This document shows positions 7,065-14,648 of a stretch of 33,595 nucleotides of DNA, in pieces. Source of the DNA: an uncultured Oscillospiraceae bacterium (GTDB taxonomy: Bacteria > Bacillota > Clostridia > Oscillospirales > Ruminococcaceae); assembly GCA_900546885.1 (NCBI GenBank), contig UREN01000019.1, positions 1 through 33,595 of the forward strand, given 5' to 3'. Each line of letters begins with the position of its first letter. Within the stretch, counting starts at the first letter, position 1. Below the pieces are notes generated by a model. The model was not told the origin of the DNA, did not search any database, and saw only the letters and a list, made by a program, of their open reading frames with translations. The translations under genes and the position numbers were made by a program.

Positions 7065-8471
7065 TCAGCCAGATACCGCAATGCCTTTGGCGGCCTTTTC
7101 TTCGTTCATTGTTTTCATATCGCGTTCAATATCCATTGCGAACAAAACAGCAAGCATAACCAGGGTGACAATGCCGGGCACCCAGCCCAGCAGGGCGTTG
7201 ATGGTGGACACGGTGGCCGCAGGCTGTGCGGCAAGCGCCTCGTTGAAACCGGCCAGATGCAGCGCAAACGTCAGCAGCTGTGTGGCGGCGGCCTGTGCCA
7301 GCTTGGCGGCCAGGTTATCGCCGGTGGAGACAAGGCTGTCGATGCGCCGGCCGCTTTGCCATTCAATCAGGTCTGCAATGTTGTTGCGGTTGGTGTTGAA
7401 CATGACGAACGCAATGGCAAGGCCAATGCCCACGGTGGCCGCGTTTACATAGACGGCCCCCACCGAGAACGGGTTGAGAATGAACCACACCTTGCCCAGC
7501 ACCAGAACAATGGCGCCAAACAGCATGGTGCGTTTGCGGCCAAGGGCTTTGTCCAACGGGCCCACCAGAACCGTGGTGATAATGGAAACCACCAGATAGA
7601 CGGCCTGAATCAGCGTGGCCGCGCCTGTGCTGCCCATGACGTAGGTGGCATAGTAGGTGATAGAGCTCATGATAAGCACGTTGTTCACGCCATAGCAGAT
7701 GATGTACAGCATGTTCAGCACCCAGCTGCGGCAACGGAACAGCATGCCGGCAGCGGCCCGGACGCTGACATGGTCTTCATTGCCGGATATCTGCTGCACG
7801 CGCTCTCGGGTGGTGAAATAGTGAATCAGGCTGCCCACCAGGCACACGGCGCCCATCACCATGGCGGTGTACAAAAAGCCGCGCGCGCTGGAGCCGTCAA
7901 TGAGATTGCCGCCGTCATCCAGCGCGCCAAACAGCTTCAAAAGCGGCAGGCAGGCCACGGCGCCAATGCCAGAGCCGAGGCATCCGCCCAAATTGCGGTA
8001 TACGTTGATGGAGCGGCGGTCGGAATCCCGGTTGGTGGCAAGGCCGCCCATGCTGTTGTAGGGAATGGCCACGAAGGTGTTGGCTGTTTCGAAAAGAAAA
8101 TAGATGACAAGCGCCAGAATAACCGTTATGGTCTGCGGGGTTTTAAAATCGCAGAACAAAAGCACCACCGAAACGGCCCACGGCAGGGCAAACCACAGGG
8201 CAAAGGGGCGGCAGCGCTCGCCGTTTTTGAACTTGTGGTTCACCGACCAGAAGCCAATCAGCGGGTCGTTCACGGCGTCCCATATGGTGCCGATGGTGAG
8301 AATGGCGCCTGCCACCAGCACGTCGATTTTCAGAATGTTGGTGAGGAAAAACAGATAATAGATGCTTTTGAACTGATAGACGACGTTGCTGGCGGTGGAA
8401 AAGGTGAGAAAACCAAACTTTTCCGGAAATTTCAACGGCGCAATTGTGCCGGGCGCTGTGTTGTTTTTCAT
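7065..8471 (-). CDS. GPH-family (MelB-type) cation:sugar symporter
   Basis: A 468-residue, twelve-segment membrane carrier of the glycoside-pentoside-hexuronide:cation symporter family. The diagnostic loop between the second and third segments, WDAVNDPLIGFWSVNHKF...GERCRPF, has the family's D-x2-N-D-P-x2-G and R-x-RP pattern. It would import a glycoside or sugar with H+ or Na+; the substrate cannot be assigned. A strong AAGGAGG site lies 7 nt before the start, and the first 4 nt overlap the stop of the upstream hydrolase gene (ATGA-type coupling). The two proteins are therefore made together, though a peptidase-like enzyme is an unusual partner for a sugar carrier. Confidence 0.92.
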   Translation of the reverse strand: MKNNTAPGTIAPLKFPEKFGFLTFSTASNVVYQFKSIYYLFFLTNILKIDVLVAGAILTIGTIWDAVNDPLIGFWSVNHKFKNGERCRPFALWFALPWAVSVVLLFCDFKTPQTITVILALVIYFLFETANTFVAIPYNSMGGLATNRDSDRRSINVYRNLGGCLGSGIGAVACLPLLKLFGALDDGGNLIDGSSARGFLYTAMVMGAVCLVGSLIHYFTTRERVQQISGNEDHVSVRAAAGMLFRCRSWVLNMLYIICYGVNNVLIMSSITYYATYVMGSTGAATLIQAVYLVVSIITTVLVGPLDKALGRKRTMLFGAIVLVLGKVWFILNPFSVGAVYVNAATVGIGLAIAFVMFNTNRNNIADLIEWQSGRRIDSLVSTGDNLAAKLAQAAATQLLTFALHLAGFNEALAAQPAATVSTINALLGWVPGIVTLVMLAVLFAMDIERDMKTMNEEKAAKGIAVSG

Positions 8472-9436
8472 GCGGTGGCCTCCTTTTCTTCTATGGCATA
8501 CAGGCGCTGGCGCAGCAGGCTTTTGAACTTCTCCGGCTCATCTGTCATGGGGTTGTGGCCGGAGTGCTCGAACCAGACAAGCTCTTTGTAAGGCGCCTGG
8601 ATGAGGTCGAAATAATCCTGCACCAGCGCGGCGGGTGTGTTTTGGTCCAGCACGCCGTCGAAGATGAGGTAGGGCACTTTGAACACCGTGCAGGTGCTGG
8701 GAAAATCGGTGGCGCCCACGGCGGGCCACATGGCCGTCAGCACATAGCGGTAGCCTTTGGCCACGCCGTAAAGGTCGGAAATGCTGTATTCACCCGAGAA
8801 AATCATGGGCAGCACGGTAGAGCGGAAATAGCTGCGCTTTTTCTTGCTGGGGGAATAACCGCCGTATTTCATCATCACACGGCGTTGGGCCATCATGCCC
8901 TCAAAGCCGCCCTTGTATACGCCCATCACCGGCGGGCCCACCTGTTTCAGAATGGAAACACTCGCTTCGTCCCCGGCTTTCTGCGCCTGTTCCAGCGCAA
9001 ACTGATAGCTCAGCTCTTCGTTTTTGGCACCGTTCACCACCTGGCCAAACCCCACAAAGGCGGCCACATGTTCGGGGTAGCGGTAGGCCAGCCAGGTGCC
9101 CAGCTCCGAGCCCCAGCTGCCGCCCAGCAGGTATACTTTCTTTTTGTGAAATTCCTTGCACAGCCAAAGCACAAGCTCGTGCGCGTCGTCCACCAGGCGG
9201 TCGATGGTAAGCGTTTCTACAGCCGCACCCTTGTAAGAGCCGCCGCTGCCGCGCTGGTCCCACGCAACCACAAGAAAGTCCTTTTGCAGGTCTGCATGCA
9301 CGGTCATCACCGTGTGGCGGTTGCACACCCCCGGCCCGCCGTGCAAAAACAAAAGCACGGGCTTTGTTTCATCCCCGCGGATATGAATCTTCTGCGGCAG
9401 GCCGCCAAGCGTCACCTTGCATTTTCTGTCTACCAT
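8468..9436 (-). CDS. Alpha/beta hydrolase, proline-iminopeptidase-like
   Basis: A 322-residue alpha/beta-hydrolase. HGGPG at residues 32-36 is the oxyanion-hole motif of the prolyl-aminopeptidase (S33) family. The nucleophile elbow is GGSWGS with S107, the acid is probably D264 in DGVLDQNTP, and the base is H294 in HSGHNP. A cap domain of about 100 residues lies between. Family members remove N-terminal proline from peptides or hydrolyse other small amides and esters. No signal peptide, so cytoplasmic. It is the first gene of the operon with the symporter, and the start follows AAAGGGAGGG. The actual substrate may be whatever the symporter imports. Confidence 0.9.
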   Translation of the reverse strand: MVDRKCKVTLGGLPQKIHIRGDETKPVLLFLHGGPGVCNRHTVMTVHADLQKDFLVVAWDQRGSGGSYKGAAVETLTIDRLVDDAHELVLWLCKEFHKKKVYLLGGSWGSELGTWLAYRYPEHVAAFVGFGQVVNGAKNEELSYQFALEQAQKAGDEASVSILKQVGPPVMGVYKGGFEGMMAQRRVMMKYGGYSPSKKKRSYFRSTVLPMIFSGEYSISDLYGVAKGYRYVLTAMWPAVGATDFPSTCTVFKVPYLIFDGVLDQNTPAALVQDYFDLIQAPYKELVWFEHSGHNPMTDEPEKFKSLLRQRLYAIEEKEATA

Positions 9437-9460
9437 GAATATCCCTCCCTTTCACCGCAT

Positions 9461-9517
9461 GGCGCTTTGCGCGCCTGTGTATGAAGAAAGTATACCATAT
9501 TCCCCATGCGGCCGCAA
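9461..9517 (-). promoter_or_regulatory. Promoter and leader hairpin of the hydrolase-symporter operon
   Basis: On the minus strand TTGCGG (9517-9512), 17 nt, TATACT (9494-9489). The leader then contains GGCGC/GCGCC (9475-9471 with 9465-9461), loop 5 nt. The remaining gap up to 9720 (about 200 nt) shows no gene and no convincing sigma-E or sigma-K promoter for cotJA. Confidence 0.72.
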
Positions 9518-9720
9518 TTTTTATCCCTCGGCACAGCCGGCCGTAAAATTTTTTCCGGCGCATTTTTGCCGCTCCGGCGGCCCGTTTCAGGGGCAGACAG
9601 CAGGTTTGCCGCCCGGGCCGCCGGTTTGCGGGGCAGGCCGGGGTGGCGCGCTTTTTCCGGCGCGAATAGCATGCGGCAGAGGGGCCTGGCCCTTCGCAGA
9701 TAAGAAAGGAGTTTTGCCAT

Positions 9721-9879
9721 ATGAATGAAAAGACCTCATTGCCGCTTGCCATTGCCACCGTGCCCATGCAGCGCTTTGAAAAGCTGTACCCGCTGGAAAA
9801 GGCGCTGGTGCACGGCACCCTGTTTCAGGCGCTGGACCTCCCGTTCCGCCCCTGGGAGGGAGGCGAACAGCATGCATGA
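9721..9879 (+). CDS. cotJA: Spore coat protein CotJA
   Basis: A 52-residue protein: an N-terminal region ending IATVPMQRFEKLYP, then EKALVHGTLFQALDLPF, the conserved core of the CotJA family. In Bacillus the cotJ operon is transcribed in the mother cell and its products enter the inner spore coat. The start at 9721 follows AAAGGAG. The last 8 nt overlap cotJB, so the operon is translationally coupled. The C-terminus, rich in Gly, Glu and His, is shorter than in Bacillus. Confidence 0.9.
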   Translation: MNEKTSLPLAIATVPMQRFEKLYPLEKALVHGTLFQALDLPFRPWEGGEQHA

Positions 9880-10117
9880 GAAGGCGCGAACAGATTTGGA
9901 AGTGCTGAGCTTTGCCATGGATGAGGTGCGCCTGTTTTTGGACACCCACCCCACAAACACCTGTGCGCTGAAAGCATACCGCCAGCTTCGCACACAGCGC
10001 GAGGCAGCCGTGCGCGCCTATGAGGCGGCAGTGGGCCCGGTGGATTTTTACAGCGCAGGCGGAAAAAACGCCTGGAACTGGGTGCAGGGCCCGTGGCCCT
10101 GGGAAACGGAGGCATAA
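9872..10117 (+). CDS. cotJB: Spore coat protein CotJB
   Basis: An 81-residue protein matching the CotJB family: a helical N-terminal half, LSFAMDEVRLFLDTHPTNTCALKAYRQL, and the C-terminal YGP-like region AVGPVDFYSAGGKNAWNWVQGPWPWE, rich in Trp, Gly and Pro. The ATG at 9872 sits inside the end of cotJA behind GGGAGGGAGG. CotJB is thought to assemble with CotJA and CotJC in the coat; no enzymatic role is known. Confidence 0.92.
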   Translation: MHEKARTDLEVLSFAMDEVRLFLDTHPTNTCALKAYRQLRTQREAAVRAYEAAVGPVDFYSAGGKNAWNWVQGPWPWETEA

Positions 10118-10120
10118 GCG

Positions 10121-10714
10121 ATGTGGAGCTATGAAAAACGGCTGCAATTTCCCATTCGAATTCAAACGCCGAACGCAGCCGCGGCAAAGGTAATCATCAG
10201 CCAGTACGGCGGGCCGGACGGGGAGCTGGGCGCCTCCATGCGGTATCTTTCCCAGCGCTACACCATGAAAGACCGGCGTGTGGCCGGCCTTTTGACCGAC
10301 ATTGGCACAGAGGAACTGGCCCATCTGGAGATGGTGAGCGCCATGGTGTACCAGCTGACAAAGGGGCTTACGGTGGAAGAAATTAAAAAACAGGGCTTTG
10401 ACACCTATTTTGTCGACCACACCACCGGTATCTGGCCGCAGGCCGCCAGCGGGGAGCCCTTTACCTCGGTGTGCTTTGCCTCAAAGGGTGACGCCATCAC
10501 AGACCTGTGTGAAGATATGGCGGCAGAACAGAAAGCGCGCACCACCTACGACAACATCCTGCGCCTGGTGGATGACCCGGACGTGATACGGCCGATCCGC
10601 TTTTTGCGCGAGCGCGAAATTGTGCACTTCCAGCGCTTTGGCGAGGCGCTGGAGCGCATTAAACAGACGCTGGACGCCCGCAACTTCTATGCCTTTAACC
10701 CGGAATTCGACTGA
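10121..10714 (+). CDS. cotJC: Spore coat manganese-catalase-like protein CotJC
   Basis: A 197-residue member of the manganese catalase family. The four-helix metal-binding motifs are visible: TEELAHLEMV (Glu-x2-His), DMAAEQKARTTYDN (Glu) and REREIVHFQRF (Glu-x2-His). The N-terminus MWSYEKRLQFPI is typical for CotJC. The protein would form a dinuclear Mn site and may decompose peroxide in the spore coat. It starts 3 nt after cotJB and is followed by a GC-rich terminator, completing cotJABC. The operon implies that the host forms endospores. Confidence 0.95.
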   Translation: MWSYEKRLQFPIRIQTPNAAAAKVIISQYGGPDGELGASMRYLSQRYTMKDRRVAGLLTDIGTEELAHLEMVSAMVYQLTKGLTVEEIKKQGFDTYFVDHTTGIWPQAASGEPFTSVCFASKGDAITDLCEDMAAEQKARTTYDNILRLVDDPDVIRPIRFLREREIVHFQRFGEALERIKQTLDARNFYAFNPEFD

Positions 10715-10740
10715 CGGGCGGCGCATGGCCTGGTGTGGCG

Positions 10741-10780
10741 CGCCCCGGCCCCGGCCTTGCCGGGGCCGGGGCGTTCTGTT
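10741..10780 (+). terminator. Terminator of the cotJ operon
   Basis: A perfect 15-bp all-GC stem (10741-10755 with 10759-10773), loop CTT, followed by the imperfect T-rich tail TTCTGTT. Confidence 0.85.
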
Positions 10781-10842
10781 GAAAAGCCGGGCCCAATTTG
10801 ATATCATATCTGTATGCATGGCGGGGCGGCTGATGCCGCCCC
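10779..10842 (+). promoter_or_regulatory. Promoter and leader hairpin of the yfcE-ttcA-phosphorylase operon
   Basis: TTGAAA (10779-10784), 17 nt, TATCAT (10802-10807). An 8-bp hairpin GGGGCGGC/GCCGCCCC (10823-10830 with 10835-10842, loop TGAT) lies in the leader. The promoter abuts the cotJ terminator. Confidence 0.7.
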
Positions 10843-10888
10843 CCTGTGCCCAAACAGGCTTTGGAAAACACCAGAGAGGGGAATCCCC

Positions 10889-11437
10889 ATGAAATTGATG
10901 TTTGCAAGTGATATTCACGGCTCGGCGCTGTATGCAAAGCAGCTGCTGGCCCGCATGGAAGAAGAGGCGCCGCAGCGCCTTGTTCTGCTGGGTGACCTTT
11001 TATACCACGGCCCGCGCAACGGCCTGCCGGACGGCTATGCCCCGAAGGAGGTGGCCGCGCTGCTGAACGCGGTGCGCCCGCGGCCTGTTTGCGTGCGCGG
11101 CAACTGCGAGGCCGAGGTGGACCAGATGATGCTGGAATTCCCGGTGATGGCGGAATATTTCCCGCTGATGCTGGACGGGCACATGGCCTTTGTCACCCAC
11201 GGCCATATCTGGAACGAAGCGCACCTGCCGCCGCTGGAGGCCGGTGACGTGCTTATCCACGGGCACACCCATGTGCGCGCGGCGCAGAAGAAAGAAACCT
11301 ACTATTTTCTGAACCCGGGCAGCGTGTCCATTCCCAAAGGGGACGGCGTGCGCGGCTATATGGTGTATGAGGACGGCGTGTTCGCCCTGAAAAACCTGGA
11401 CGGCGGCGTGCTGGCCACGCTGGCGCTGCATGGCTGA
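10889..11437 (+). CDS. yfcE: YfcE-type metallophosphodiesterase
   Basis: A 182-residue calcineurin-like phosphoesterase of the YfcE/MJ0936 group. Metal ligands are visible in order: SDIHG (D8, H10), LLGDLLYHGPRN, VRGNCEAEVD, VTHGHIW and IHGHTHVRAA, followed by NPGSVSIPK, a group hallmark. Such enzymes hydrolyse phosphodiester model substrates with Mn2+; the natural substrate is uncertain. The start at 10889 follows AGAGAGGGG, and an upstream in-frame ATG lacks a ribosome site. It overlaps the next gene by 8 nt. Confidence 0.93.
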   Translation: MKLMFASDIHGSALYAKQLLARMEEEAPQRLVLLGDLLYHGPRNGLPDGYAPKEVAALLNAVRPRPVCVRGNCEAEVDQMMLEFPVMAEYFPLMLDGHMAFVTHGHIWNEAHLPPLEAGDVLIHGHTHVRAAQKKETYYFLNPGSVSIPKGDGVRGYMVYEDGVFALKNLDGGVLATLALHG

Positions 11438-12311
11438 GGCGGGCGGCGGGGCCTGCGCGCAAAGTGTGGCTGTGACGCGCAGCATCATCAAAAAATATAA
11501 AAAGCCTATCTGGCACCGCTTTATTGGCGCATGTAAAGACTATGCCCTGGTGAACGCGGGCGACCGCGTGGCCGTTTGCATCTCTGGCGGGAAGGACAGC
11601 TTTCTGCTTGCCAAATGCATGCAGCACCTGCAGCGCGTGAGCGATGTGCCCTTTGAGGTGGAATACCTGTGTATGGACCCTGGCTATCTGCCGGAAAACC
11701 GGGCCCTGATCGAGCGCAACGCCGCGGCGCTGGGCCTGCCGCTGCATATCTTTTGCACGGATATTTTCGACAGTGTGGCAAACGTAATCAAAAACCCGTG
11801 CTATTTGTGCGCGCGCATGCGCCGCGGGCATCTTTATAAAAATGCACAGGCCCTGGGCTGCAACAAAATTGCGCTGGGGCACCATTTTGACGACGTGATA
11901 GAAACCACGCTGATGAGTATGGTGTGGGGCGCAGAGCTTCGCACTATGATGCCGAAGCTGCACAGCACCCATTACCCCGGCATGGAGCTCATCCGCCCGC
12001 TGTACCTTGTGCGCGAGGCGGATATCATTGCCTGGCAGCGCTACAACGGCCTTTCGTTTCTGCGCTGTGCGTGCCGCTTTACAGAAGAGGCGGAAAAGCG
12101 CGGGGAGGACAACCCGCACGGCGCGCGCGCGAAAACCAAGGCGCTGGTGGCGGCCATCCGCGCTATGAACCCGCAGGGCGATATAAACGTGTTTCACAGC
12201 CTGCACAACGTAAATTTGAACGTGCTGCCGGGCTGGACGCGCGGGGGCTGTGCGCACAGCTTCTTGGACGATTACGCCAGCGCACCGCCCTGGGAGGAGG
12301 ATGAGGTGTGA
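11430..12311 (+). CDS. TtcA-family tRNA thiolation protein (PP-loop ATPase)
   Basis: A 293-residue member of the TtcA/TilS N-type ATP-pyrophosphatase superfamily. The PP-loop SGGKDS is at residues 52-57. The CYLC pair (C124, C127) and a third cysteine in CAC (C213 or C215) match the three cysteines that hold the [4Fe-4S] cluster in TtcA, and GHHFDDVIETTLMSM is the following conserved block. TtcA makes 2-thiocytidine at tRNA position 32; Firmicute relatives may act on other sites or substrates. The start overlaps yfcE by 8 nt and the stop overlaps the GTG start of the phosphorylase, so three genes are coupled. Confidence 0.88.
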   Translation: MAEAGGGACAQSVAVTRSIIKKYKKPIWHRFIGACKDYALVNAGDRVAVCISGGKDSFLLAKCMQHLQRVSDVPFEVEYLCMDPGYLPENRALIERNAAALGLPLHIFCTDIFDSVANVIKNPCYLCARMRRGHLYKNAQALGCNKIALGHHFDDVIETTLMSMVWGAELRTMMPKLHSTHYPGMELIRPLYLVREADIIAWQRYNGLSFLRCACRFTEEAEKRGEDNPHGARAKTKALVAAIRAMNPQGDINVFHSLHNVNLNVLPGWTRGGCAHSFLDDYASAPPWEEDEV

Positions 12312-13105
12312 TACAAAAGCACAAATGGCCTGTGCTGGAATATGACGATTCCCGCGAGGTGATGGTGAAGCCAAACCGAAACGAGGGCTACCGCTTTCCG
12401 CCGCGTGCGGTGTTGTTTTTTCACCGGCAGGGCGTGGAAGAATTTGTGAACGGGTGCCGGGCAGACGCCCTGTATGCGGCAAACCACATTGGCCACCCCT
12501 GTGAGGAACTGGGCCAGTTTGAAACCATTACAAGGCCGTTCACCGTCTACCGTGTGCCGGTGAACGGTGTGGATATCTGCCTTGCGGCGGCGCCGTTGGG
12601 CGCTGGTGCCGCGGCGCAGTTTATGGATTTTCTCATTGCCTGCGGGTGCACACGCATTCTGGCGGGCGGAAGCTGCGGCGCGCTGGAAGACCTGCCGGAA
12701 AACGCGTTCCTTCTGCCCACGCATGCCCTGCGCGGCGAGGGCGCCAGCTATTGCTATCTTCCGCCCGCGCGCTGGGTGCAGACAGACCAGGCAGCCCTGC
12801 GCGCGCTGGAACAGGCGGCCGCACACTTTGGCGTGCCTGCGCGCCGCTGCCGCACCTGGACGACAGACGGCTTTTTCCGCGAGACGCCCGGCCTTGTGGC
12901 TTACCGGCGGCAGGAGGGATGCGCCGTGGTAGAGATGGAATGTGCCGCCCTGGCCGCCTGTGCCGGGTTTCACGGCGTGCAGTTTGCTCAGCTTTTGTAC
13001 ACGGCCGACAGCCTGGCCGCTGCCAGCCATTCCGACCGTGGCTGGGGCGAGGCCAGCGTGCACAGCGCGCTGGCGCTTGTGCTGCACGCTGCCAGCCTTT
13101 TGTAA
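12308..13105 (+). CDS. Nucleoside phosphorylase (PNP/UDP family)
   Basis: A 265-residue phosphorylase of the purine-nucleoside/uridine phosphorylase family. It shows AAAPLGAGAAAQFMDFLIACGCTRILAGGSCGAL (phosphate-binding and the Gly-rich strand), TDGFFRET, and VEMECAALAACA, the glutamate-Met-Glu motif that contacts ribose. Substrate choice is unclear: the N-terminal 60 residues do not match classical Udp or DeoD. It begins with GTG at 12308 (ribosome site GGGAGGAGG), overlapping the ttcA stop. Linked with a tRNA-modifying enzyme and a phosphodiesterase, it suggests nucleotide or nucleoside salvage, but this is context only. Confidence 0.85.
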   Translation: MIQKHKWPVLEYDDSREVMVKPNRNEGYRFPPRAVLFFHRQGVEEFVNGCRADALYAANHIGHPCEELGQFETITRPFTVYRVPVNGVDICLAAAPLGAGAAAQFMDFLIACGCTRILAGGSCGALEDLPENAFLLPTHALRGEGASYCYLPPARWVQTDQAALRALEQAAAHFGVPARRCRTWTTDGFFRETPGLVAYRRQEGCAVVEMECAALAACAGFHGVQFAQLLYTADSLAAASHSDRGWGEASVHSALALVLHAASLL

Positions 13106-13222
13106 GGGCCTCGCCTGTGAATGGGAAAGGCGAAAAGTGTGAAGAACCTCTTTTTTCTCTGCAGCAGGCCTTTGCATGATGATATCGGGGCAGATAAACT
13201 AGAAACAGAGGCCTTTTTTGAA

Positions 13223-13255
13223 AAAAGCGCCGCTTCCACTGGAAGCGGCGCTTTT
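13223..13255. terminator. Bidirectional terminator
   Basis: A perfect 15-bp stem, AAAAGCGCCGCTTCC (13223-13237) with its complement (13241-13255), loop ACT, serving the convergent phosphorylase and CofE-like genes. The gap 13106-13222 holds no gene. Confidence 0.93.
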
Positions 13256-13263
13256 GCGTGCTG

Positions 13264-14460
13264 TTATTTTGCCTCTTTGGCAAAGTTGTCGAAATAGCCC
13301 TGAATGAAAATGATGGGGGTGCCCTTGTCGCCAGAGCCGGAGGTAAGGTCGCACAGGCTGCCAATCAGGTCCGTCAGGCGGCGGGGCGTGGTGCCCTGGC
13401 TGGCCATTTGGCCCTTCAGGTCTGCGTCTTTGTGCGAAATGCTGTCTTTGATGGCGGCCGTCAGCTCGTCGCCAGAGAGCGTGGCAAAGTCGTTATCTGC
13501 CAGATATTTCAGCTTCAGCTCGTTGGGCTGGCCCTCCAGCCCGGCCGTGTAAGCGGGGCTTACCACGGGGTCTGCAAGCTCCCAAATTTTGCCCACAGGG
13601 TCCTTAAAGGCGCCGTCGCCATAAATCATGGCTTCAATCTGCTTGCCGGTGGCCTTGCGCAGGGCCCCGGCCAGCGTGTCGACAAAGTGCTGGCAATCCC
13701 GCGGGAACAGTTTGACGCTGTCCTCTGTGGCCTTGTTCGAGCCAAGCAGGCCAAACTGTTCGTTGTAGCCGCTGCCGTCTACAGGGGCCGTCATAATATC
13801 GCTGAGCAGCAGCACCTTCTCGGCGCCTGCGGCCAGAAGCCGCCGCTTGGAGCGCTGGCGGCTGTGGATATCACAGCACAGCACGTTTTTGGTATAGGGC
13901 AGAATGGCGCGCACATCGTTGGCGAAAATGAACTCTACCTCACAGCCCTGGCCGCGGAACAGCTCGCCGTAATATTCCACATAGTCCACGCCCGTGAACG
14001 GGTGTTTGACGTGGCCGAACAGAGAACGGTACTGTTCTTCGGTCAGCACATCGCGCCACGGGTCCACGCCCTTTTCGTCCAGAAGGTCCTCGTCAAACAG
14101 ATGGTTGCCCACCTCGTCCGAGGGGTAGCTCATGAGGATGTAGGCCTTTCGGAAAGCCTTGGCAATGCCCTTCAGGCAGATGGCGATGCGGTTGCGGCTG
14201 AGGATGGGGAAGGTGAGGCCCACGGTGTCGGTGCCAAATTTGGCAGCACAGTCTTTTGCAATGGCCTCGGTGGTGGCATAGTTGCCCTGGCTGCGGGCCA
14301 CAACGGCCTCTGTGACAGCCACAATGTCTCTGTCCTGAAACGTGATGCCCTGCTCTTCGCCGCAGGCCAGGATGGCGTCGGTGACGATTTTGACAAGGTC
14401 GTCGCCCTCGCGGATGACCGGGCAGCGCACGCCGCGGGAAGTGGTGCCGACAGTTCTCAT
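13264..14460 (-). CDS. CofE-like protein (F420-0:L-glutamate ligase family)
   Basis: A 398-residue protein. The N-terminal domain shows the F420 ligase fold hallmarks: RGVRCPVIREGDDL, QDRDIVAVTEAVVARSQGNY, and GLTFPILSRNR. Later come YYGELFRGQG and CCDIHSRQRSKRRLLAAGAEKV. In archaea and actinobacteria CofE adds glutamates to coenzyme F420-0. This longer version is common in gut Clostridia not known to make F420, and none of cofC, cofD, cofG or cofH is in this window, so another glutamate- or nucleotide-linked ligation is likelier. It starts after AGAAGGAG and diverges from a LysR regulator that may control it. Confidence 0.85.
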   Translation of the reverse strand: MRTVGTTSRGVRCPVIREGDDLVKIVTDAILACGEEQGITFQDRDIVAVTEAVVARSQGNYATTEAIAKDCAAKFGTDTVGLTFPILSRNRIAICLKGIAKAFRKAYILMSYPSDEVGNHLFDEDLLDEKGVDPWRDVLTEEQYRSLFGHVKHPFTGVDYVEYYGELFRGQGCEVEFIFANDVRAILPYTKNVLCCDIHSRQRSKRRLLAAGAEKVLLLSDIMTAPVDGSGYNEQFGLLGSNKATEDSVKLFPRDCQHFVDTLAGALRKATGKQIEAMIYGDGAFKDPVGKIWELADPVVSPAYTAGLEGQPNELKLKYLADNDFATLSGDELTAAIKDSISHKDADLKGQMASQGTTPRRLTDLIGSLCDLTSGSGDKGTPIIFIQGYFDNFAKEAK

Positions 14461-14505
14461 AGGTGTTTGCTCCTTCTGTTTTAAATGAAGTGTGAAAAAA
14501 CGGAA

Positions 14506-14566
14506 AAAAGCGGCCCTTGCACACCGGGCCGCTTTTCATTATAATGCAAGTGTAGATATAAGTAAA
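14506..14566 (-). promoter_or_regulatory. Promoter of the CofE-like gene with terminator-like hairpin at +1
   Basis: Minus-strand TTTACT (14566-14561), 17 nt, perfect TATAAT (14543-14538). One nt beyond the -10 box begins AAAAGCGGCCC (14536-14526), which pairs with GGGCCGCTTTT (14516-14506) and is followed by T-runs. It looks like an intrinsic terminator, yet it would sit at the very 5' end of the transcript. Confidence 0.6.
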
Positions 14567-14588
14567 TAGAAAATATATTATAGTAGAG

Positions 14589-14603
14589 ATAATAAATTAT
14601 TAT
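14589..14603. promoter_or_regulatory. Candidate LysR operator (T-N11-A palindrome)
   Basis: ATAATAA, A, TTATTAT: a perfect 7+1+7 palindrome containing T(14590)-N11-A(14602), the LysR-box geometry. It lies in an AT-rich island (14537-14605) between the divergent CofE-like and LysR genes. Confidence 0.55.
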
Positions 14604-14648
14604 ATCTGGCGCGCATTGCCCTGCGTGCCGGAAATAGGGGGAAGAAAG

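Noticed and set aside
9518..9720. Sigma-E or sigma-K promoter for cotJABC
   Set aside because: Expected for a mother-cell coat operon, but I could not find a -10/-35 pair with acceptable match and spacing.
14506..14536. Riboswitch call for the CofE-like leader
   Set aside because: Only a single hairpin is present and it starts almost at the -10 box; there is no aptamer-like multi-stem structure that I recognise.
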